From assembly GCA_937884975.1 (NCBI GenBank), contig CAKZZS010000089.1, positions 1 to 27,041 on the forward strand: a stretch of DNA of 27,041 nt, written 5' to 3'. The notes under the pieces were generated by a model. The model saw only the letters and a program-made list of their open reading frames with translations. It made no database searches and was not told the DNA's origin. The DNA comes from an uncultured Clostridia bacterium (GTDB taxonomy: Bacteria > Bacillota > Clostridia > Oscillospirales > Acutalibacteraceae). This document shows positions 22,752 through 27,041 of this stretch, piece after piece; within the stretch, counting starts at the first letter, position 1; each line of letters begins with the position of its first letter. Made by a program: the position numbers and the translations under genes.

Positions 22752-25326
22752 AACAAAACAGCTTAATTCTCTTTTAGAACAACAGCAGTCCATTATCGAA
22801 CAGTTGCTTGAACAGACCCAGGAGCTTGAGAATACGGACGTCTTTGCCCAGAACGAAAGTCTTGTTAAAGCGCTTGACAGCTCAAAAGAAAAGGTTACTG
22901 CGCTTGAAAATGATAATGAACAGCTTAAAAAACAGCTTTCAACCGCGCAACAGGCGTTTTTTAATAAAATGGCAAATGAAAAGCTGAACGCTTTTCTCAA
23001 TACTCAAAAGAAAATTGACGAGTTATATTATATTCAGGCAAATAATCTTTCAAGCAGACTGAAAAATTATGAAGCCTACTGTTCCGAGAATATTTCAAAG
23101 GCTATTGCAAAAATTGACTCTTACGGAAACGAGCAGTTCGGCGATATAAGGCAAAGGCTTGAACAGCTGAATATGGAGCTTGAGGAAAGAAGCAAAGCGG
23201 TGGAGGGTTACTATACCGAACAGCTTCAGGCAACTCTTGACAAAAACGGAGTTTTAGGCTCCAACCTTAAAAACGAACCTCTTCAGGATATTGAAAAGCA
23301 GGGCGCCTTAAAACAAAAAAGCTTTGAGTCCTTTGTCGGACTTAATATTTTGAGCAAAGCGGGCATTCTTTTATTCCTTATCGGTATTGTAATGCTCGGC
23401 AGGTATACCTATATCCACCTTTCCGACGTGTTTAAGGAGGGTATGATTTTCTTATTAGGCGCATTGCTTATCGGTGTCGGCGAGGTATTTTTCAAAAAAG
23501 AAAAGTCGGGCTTTTCAACCGTTCTTATCAGCGGCGGAATTTCGGTGCTGTACGCCTCTGCCGCAACGGGCTACTTTGCCTTTTCACTTTATTCGTCAAG
23601 AGTCACGTTTATTATCTGCGTTATAATTACGGCTCTTGCAATTATCCTTTCGAATCAGGTTAAAAGTCAGGTTGTCTGCGCCTTCGGCGCTGTCGGCGGT
23701 TATCTCCCGGTTGTTGTATCCTATATGATAAGCTTCGGGAAAGCCGCGTCTGATTCCGCGTTTATGCCGGTCTCCTGCGTCTGGTTTATCCTGCTTGCCT
23801 GCGTTGTATTTATAATGAGTTATAACAAAAAGTGGCATATCGCAAGGTTTACGGGTTATGCGCTTCATTTGATATCCGTCGGCGGAGTTGTATCCTGCGC
23901 CTGGGCTTTAAAGGATTTAAACGGGTATGGCTACGCTTTGCCGCTGGCGGCGGCATTTTCCGCTATTTCGTTTTTAATTTATCTTTTGTACCCTGCGTAT
24001 CTGATAGTAAAGAAAAAGCCGCTTACGTCTTATGACAATATTCTTCTCGCCCTGAATACGGTCAGCGGCGCGGTGTCAATTGGCTTGAGCGTTAAAAACT
24101 GCTTTTATCTTCATCCCGATTTCGGAAACAGGGCTGTCGGCGCAGTATATCTGCTTTTAACTCTTGTATATGCAGCGTTAGTGATTAACTGCATTAAGGA
24201 TAAAAAGGCGAATGAGTCCGTAACCGCGAATATAACCTCGCTGTTTACGCTCATTTTTTCAATGCTCGTTATTCCGCTTCTCTTCGGCTTTGAATACGCC
24301 CCGATAGCGTGGGCTCTTGAAGGTGTTATTATTGCGTATTTCAGCATTGAGCGAAGGCTTGTTTACAGCGAGTACGCGGGGCTGATTTGTATGCTTCTTT
24401 CTGCACTTGTTTACCGTTTCCAAGCGGATAGCTTGACGTCCGTCCTTTCGCTTATAAGCTTTATGATTCTTGTTTTCTCGTTCTGGGTTTACGTTGTCAG
24501 GGGTCTTATTGAAAACAGCGAAAATAAGCTTTATATTCTTTTGGAAATACTCAACGGAGTTGCGTCTGTGCTCCTGCTTAACCGTATCGTTTATACGGTT
24601 TCTCTTGCAGGTTTTGTTACGCTTCACAGCTCCTTTACCGAAAACGTGCTGACTGTTTTATTCAGCCTTTTTGCGGCTTCGGTTATAAGAACGGGAGTGC
24701 TTAAAAATAAGTATTCTTTAATCGTAAGCGATATTGCAGGCGTTTTGCTTGTTATATGGACACTTGCTCTTAATGATGAGAGGTTCAACAGCGTTTACGA
24801 CTTTTATAATATGCCTGTAAAGGGAACGTATCTGTCGGTTGTAAACCTTATACTGTTGCTTATGGCGGTAATCGGAGTTGAACTGTTTTTCTCGGTTTGC
24901 GTTGCTCATTTTATAAGCAATACTTCCTCGCCTGCATGGCTGTTTACCGTTTCGGTTTCATTGACGTCACTGATTATTATTACCGTAACCTTAACAAAGC
25001 AGTTTAAGCTCCCGTTTTCAAGCGTAATAATCAGCGCCGTTTATATAATTGCCGCATGCGCGCTTTTGATTATCGGTTTTAGAAAAAGGTATACCGTTGT
25101 GCGCTCGGGCGGACTTGTGCTGGTCCTTGCGGCGTTTGCGAAGCTTTGCTTTGTCGATACCGCAAAGCTCGACTCGGGTTGGAAAATCGCTTCCTACTTT
25201 GCTTTCGGCGCAATACTTATAGTTATTTCGTATTTTTATCAGCGGTTTTCAAAAAGAATTGAGTCAAATGCAGTCGAGCTTTTAAATGTAGACATTCCCA
25301 CGCAAGGGGATAAAACACAGGAATAA
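22738..25326 (+). CDS. DUF2339 family multi-pass membrane protein with coiled-coil N-terminus
   Basis: An 862-residue protein. Residues 1-165 are a Gln/Glu/Lys-rich coiled coil without membrane segments; from about 203 on come some twenty or more hydrophobic helices. The first block, SKAGILLFLIGIVML, then LLGALLIGVGEVFF and LISGGISVLYASAATGYFAF, matches the DUF2339 (PF10101) pattern. Function is unknown; the family is widespread in gut bacteria. The start is a TTG at 22738 with AGAGGAG 10 bases upstream, inside the preceding regulator gene. A short polar C-terminal tail faces away from the membrane. Confidence 0.85.
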   Translation: MSTDKTKQLNSLLEQQQSIIEQLLEQTQELENTDVFAQNESLVKALDSSKEKVTALENDNEQLKKQLSTAQQAFFNKMANEKLNAFLNTQKKIDELYYIQANNLSSRLKNYEAYCSENISKAIAKIDSYGNEQFGDIRQRLEQLNMELEERSKAVEGYYTEQLQATLDKNGVLGSNLKNEPLQDIEKQGALKQKSFESFVGLNILSKAGILLFLIGIVMLGRYTYIHLSDVFKEGMIFLLGALLIGVGEVFFKKEKSGFSTVLISGGISVLYASAATGYFAFSLYSSRVTFIICVIITALAIILSNQVKSQVVCAFGAVGGYLPVVVSYMISFGKAASDSAFMPVSCVWFILLACVVFIMSYNKKWHIARFTGYALHLISVGGVVSCAWALKDLNGYGYALPLAAAFSAISFLIYLLYPAYLIVKKKPLTSYDNILLALNTVSGAVSIGLSVKNCFYLHPDFGNRAVGAVYLLLTLVYAALVINCIKDKKANESVTANITSLFTLIFSMLVIPLLFGFEYAPIAWALEGVIIAYFSIERRLVYSEYAGLICMLLSALVYRFQADSLTSVLSLISFMILVFSFWVYVVRGLIENSENKLYILLEILNGVASVLLLNRIVYTVSLAGFVTLHSSFTENVLTVLFSLFAASVIRTGVLKNKYSLIVSDIAGVLLVIWTLALNDERFNSVYDFYNMPVKGTYLSVVNLILLLMAVIGVELFFSVCVAHFISNTSSPAWLFTVSVSLTSLIIITVTLTKQFKLPFSSVIISAVYIIAACALLIIGFRKRYTVVRSGGLVLVLAAFAKLCFVDTAKLDSGWKIASYFAFGAILIVISYFYQRFSKRIESNAVELLNVDIPTQGDKTQE

Positions 25327-25407
25327 AACCGTTAATGCCTTAAAAAATCCTATTCGCTCAAGCAAGGATATTTACAAATTGTTCATTTAAATATTAAAAT
25401 AATTCTA

Positions 25408-25436
25408 TTGAATTATTTGTTTCATTACATTATAAT
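25408..25436 (+). promoter_or_regulatory. Promoter of the dockerin protein gene
   Basis: TTGAAT (25408-25413), a 17-base spacer and a perfect TATAAT (25431-25436), 34 bases before the start codon. Confidence 0.7.
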
Positions 25437-25444
25437 AATGTAAT
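25424..25444 (+). repeat. Palindrome over the -10 box of the dockerin gene
   Basis: ATTACATT (25424-25431) and AATGTAAT (25437-25444) form an 8-base inverted repeat with a 5-base centre that covers the -10 box. The geometry suits a repressor operator; chance in AT-rich DNA is the alternative. Confidence 0.45.
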
Positions 25445-25470
25445 AGAAATTTGGGCGAAAGGGTGATAAA

Positions 25471-26520
25471 ATGCGCGTTTCAAAGAGACTTGTTTCTGTT
25501 TTTCTTGCGTTTGTAATGCTGATAGTGGCTTTGCCGCTTTCGACGGTGAAAACCCATGCTGTAACCTCCGGCGATTTTGAATATGAAATCATTTCGGAGG
25601 ACGACAAGACTGCGGAAATAGTTTCGTATTTGGGTTCTGCATCCAATGTCGTTATTCCTTCCGTAATTGACGGTTACACTGTAATATCACTTGGTGATAC
25701 GGTCTTTGGCGAAGACCCGAACACTTTTATCAATACCTTGACTATTCCGTCATCCGTTCAGAGCATCTCTCCGATGTCAATTGCATTTTTATTTGCTTGC
25801 TCCGCTTTTATAGTTGATGGCGGTAATGAGAATTATTCATCGGTTGACGGTATCTTGTATAATTATGATAAGACAGAGCTGGTACGCTTTCCCTGTGTAA
25901 GCGACTCTGTTACATATACGGTTTTGGATTCAACCGTAAGCCTTGGCTTCGCCTCGTTTGCATATTGCGGTCTAAAAGAGGTTGTTTTACCGAACGAACT
26001 CGAAACGATTACCGATTTTTCCTTTTCCTATTCACCTGAGCTTGAGCATATAGTTATTCCAAACTCTGTTACTTATATCGGCGAATATTCGTTTTATTCC
26101 TGCGAATCATTAAAAACTGTTTCTCTGTCCGATTCGTTATCTGTTATTAACGCATATACGTTTTCCGAGTGTCTGTCTTTGACAGAGGCGATTATTCCCG
26201 AGTCGGTTGAATCAATTGAAGTCGGCGCTTTTGAAAATACCGCGCTTTCTGTAGTTTTTTGCGAACCCGGTTCGTATGCTGATACTTTCGCTGATAATAA
26301 CGGATATATAACTATAGATATCAATGCTTCAAGAGTATCAGGCGATATGAATAACGATTTCCTTTGCAACGATAATGATTTGGACGTTATGCTTCAAATA
26401 TCGGTAGGAAGTGCTGAACCGTCATTTATGCAAAATCGTCTCGGTGATGTGAACGGCGACGGCGTTATTGACGGATTTGATATTGCGCAAATTGACCGTG
26501 AAATGAATGCAGGTAACTAA
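25471..26520 (+). CDS. Secreted leucine-rich-repeat (BspA-like) protein with C-terminal dockerin
   Basis: A 349-residue exported protein. Seen: a signal peptide with basic RVSKR, a hydrophobic core and a likely cut after Ala30 (KTHA); BspA-type leucine-rich repeats (about 60-280) with the recurring pattern of I-P-x-S-V-x-x-I-x-x-x-A/S-F; and a type I dockerin (about 291-349) with two calcium loops, GDMNND...D (Asp292, Asn294, Asp296, Asp303) and GDVNGDG...D (Asp326, Asn328, Asp330, Asp337). Dockerins bind cohesins on scaffoldins or cell-surface proteins, so it probably joins a multiprotein surface complex as a binding module; it has no catalytic domain. The binding site is AAAGGGTGA. Confidence 0.92.
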   Translation: MRVSKRLVSVFLAFVMLIVALPLSTVKTHAVTSGDFEYEIISEDDKTAEIVSYLGSASNVVIPSVIDGYTVISLGDTVFGEDPNTFINTLTIPSSVQSISPMSIAFLFACSAFIVDGGNENYSSVDGILYNYDKTELVRFPCVSDSVTYTVLDSTVSLGFASFAYCGLKEVVLPNELETITDFSFSYSPELEHIVIPNSVTYIGEYSFYSCESLKTVSLSDSLSVINAYTFSECLSLTEAIIPESVESIEVGAFENTALSVVFCEPGSYADTFADNNGYITIDINASRVSGDMNNDFLCNDNDLDVMLQISVGSAEPSFMQNRLGDVNGDGVIDGFDIAQIDREMNAGN

Positions 26521-26559
26521 ATCTTAAACTAAACATCAAACCATTGAATAATATAATGT

Positions 26560-26590
26560 AAAAGGGGAGCGGATTTTCCGTTCCCTTTTT
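26560..26590 (+). terminator. Terminator after the dockerin gene
   Basis: A stem AAAAGGG...CCCTTTT with an inner GCGGA-type arm and one bulge, ending in five T, 40 bases after the stop. Confidence 0.75.
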
Positions 26591-26718
26591 ATTTGTAAAT
26601 TTGAATAAAATAATACGCTTGAAAAGGACAAAATTATTCATTATTTCCTCTGAAATACGAAACGCCCGGCAGAGTTTAAAAAAGGTCGTCGAAAATCAAA
26701 AAAAATCGAAAAAATGTG

Positions 26719-26747
26719 TTGACAAACAAAAAAAGTTTTGTTATTAT
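26719..26747 (+). promoter_or_regulatory. Ribosomal RNA operon promoter
   Basis: A perfect TTGACA (26719-26724), a 17-base A-rich spacer and TATTAT (26742-26747), preceded by an A-tract region (26690-26716) that resembles an UP element. Confidence 0.85.
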
Positions 26748-26979
26748 AATCGAGCGCTTTGAGGAGCGCAACAGTTTGGACCTTGAAAATTAAACAACGA
26801 TGATGAACGAAAAGGAACCCTGAGATTCTTGAAACGAGAAATCGTGAGAGAGAAAAAGAAGTACTTCAAGTACACAGTAAATTCGGGTAAAACCGGATTG
26901 AAAGAAACGCGCAAGCGTAAAAAGAGCGAGAGAAGCTCTAAAAAAGGTTTGAGCAACCGAAAGGTTGTTTAGATACAAT
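26748..26979 (+). other. rrn leader with boxA-like element and hairpins
   Basis: A non-coding leader of about 230 bases. Seen: a hairpin GCGCT/AGCGC (26754-26769); CCTTGAAAATTAAACAACGA (26781-26800), which resembles the boxA antitermination region common before Firmicute 16S genes; the palindrome GAAGTACTTC; AGAGC/GCTCT; and CAACC-GAAA-GGTTG (GNRA loop) shortly before the 16S start. The latter arms may pair with sequence after the 16S gene for RNase III processing. With the spacer before the promoter, this explains the 459-base stretch without a protein gene. Confidence 0.7.

Positions 26980-27041
<62 letters not shown>

Noticed and set aside
26744..26978. Two minus-strand open frames of 62 and 70 residues upstream of 16S
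   Set aside because: They lie antisense to the structured rRNA leader and start within it; no binding site or family resemblance.

Overview
The window reads as chromosomal DNA of a gut-type Firmicute in the class Clostridia, probably an Oscillospiraceae/Ruminococcaceae-like lineage. The evidence is the HPr kinase, MurB, RapZ and WhiA block, strong AGGAGG-type ribosome binding sites, TTGACA/TATAAT promoters with 17-base spacing, TTG start codons, and a secreted leucine-rich-repeat protein ending in a dockerin. The 60-base lines I counted run at about 40-52% GC in the core genes and lower in two places (the acyl-CoA ligase and the gene after the tRNA). The species cannot be named from this.

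Layout. 1-1528: a promoter drives a family 4 glycoside hydrolase (alpha-galactosidase/alpha-glucosidase type), closed by a terminator. 1570-3551: an AMP-dependent acyl-CoA ligase-like gene with an AT-rich, differently encoded central segment. It meets a minus-strand operon at a shared bidirectional terminator. 7803-3555 (minus): a membrane-anchored GH-A-clan-like glycoside hydrolase with carbohydrate-binding-like domains, a small multi-pass membrane protein and an AI-2E-family transporter. 7832-7897: back-to-back divergent promoters. 7942-10719: glmS, a bacterial PH-domain membrane protein and a small alkyltransferase-like protein, ended by a terminator. 10751-15498: hprK, a ROK-family kinase homologue, murB, rapZ and whiA, a block that couples carbon sensing to wall synthesis. 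The usual yvcK is missing between rapZ and whiA. 15556-19867: topoisomerase IV parE-parC. 20056-20428: secG. 20432-20504: tRNA-Lys(UUU).

The most unusual stretch is 20502-20760. Just past tRNA-Lys lie an inverted and a direct degenerate copy of the tRNA 3' end, small GAA-loop hairpins, and two pairs of 12-base tandem repeats. This looks like the remains of an integrative-element attachment region with integrase arm-type sites. Downstream lies a possible accessory cluster: an unknown anchored protein, a membrane-spanning XRE-type regulator and a translationally coupled DUF2339 giant membrane protein with a long coiled coil (20922-25326). After it come the dockerin protein (25471-26520) and the promoter, leader and first about 60 bases of a ribosomal RNA operon at the right edge.

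Working together, much of the window concerns carbohydrate use and the cell envelope: glycosidases outside and inside the cell, GlmS and MurB feeding peptidoglycan, HPr kinase as the carbon-flux sensor, and SecG for export. No complete, clearly novel defence or metabolic system is visible. The best leads are the tRNA-associated att-like scar and the coupled XRE-membrane/DUF2339 pair.
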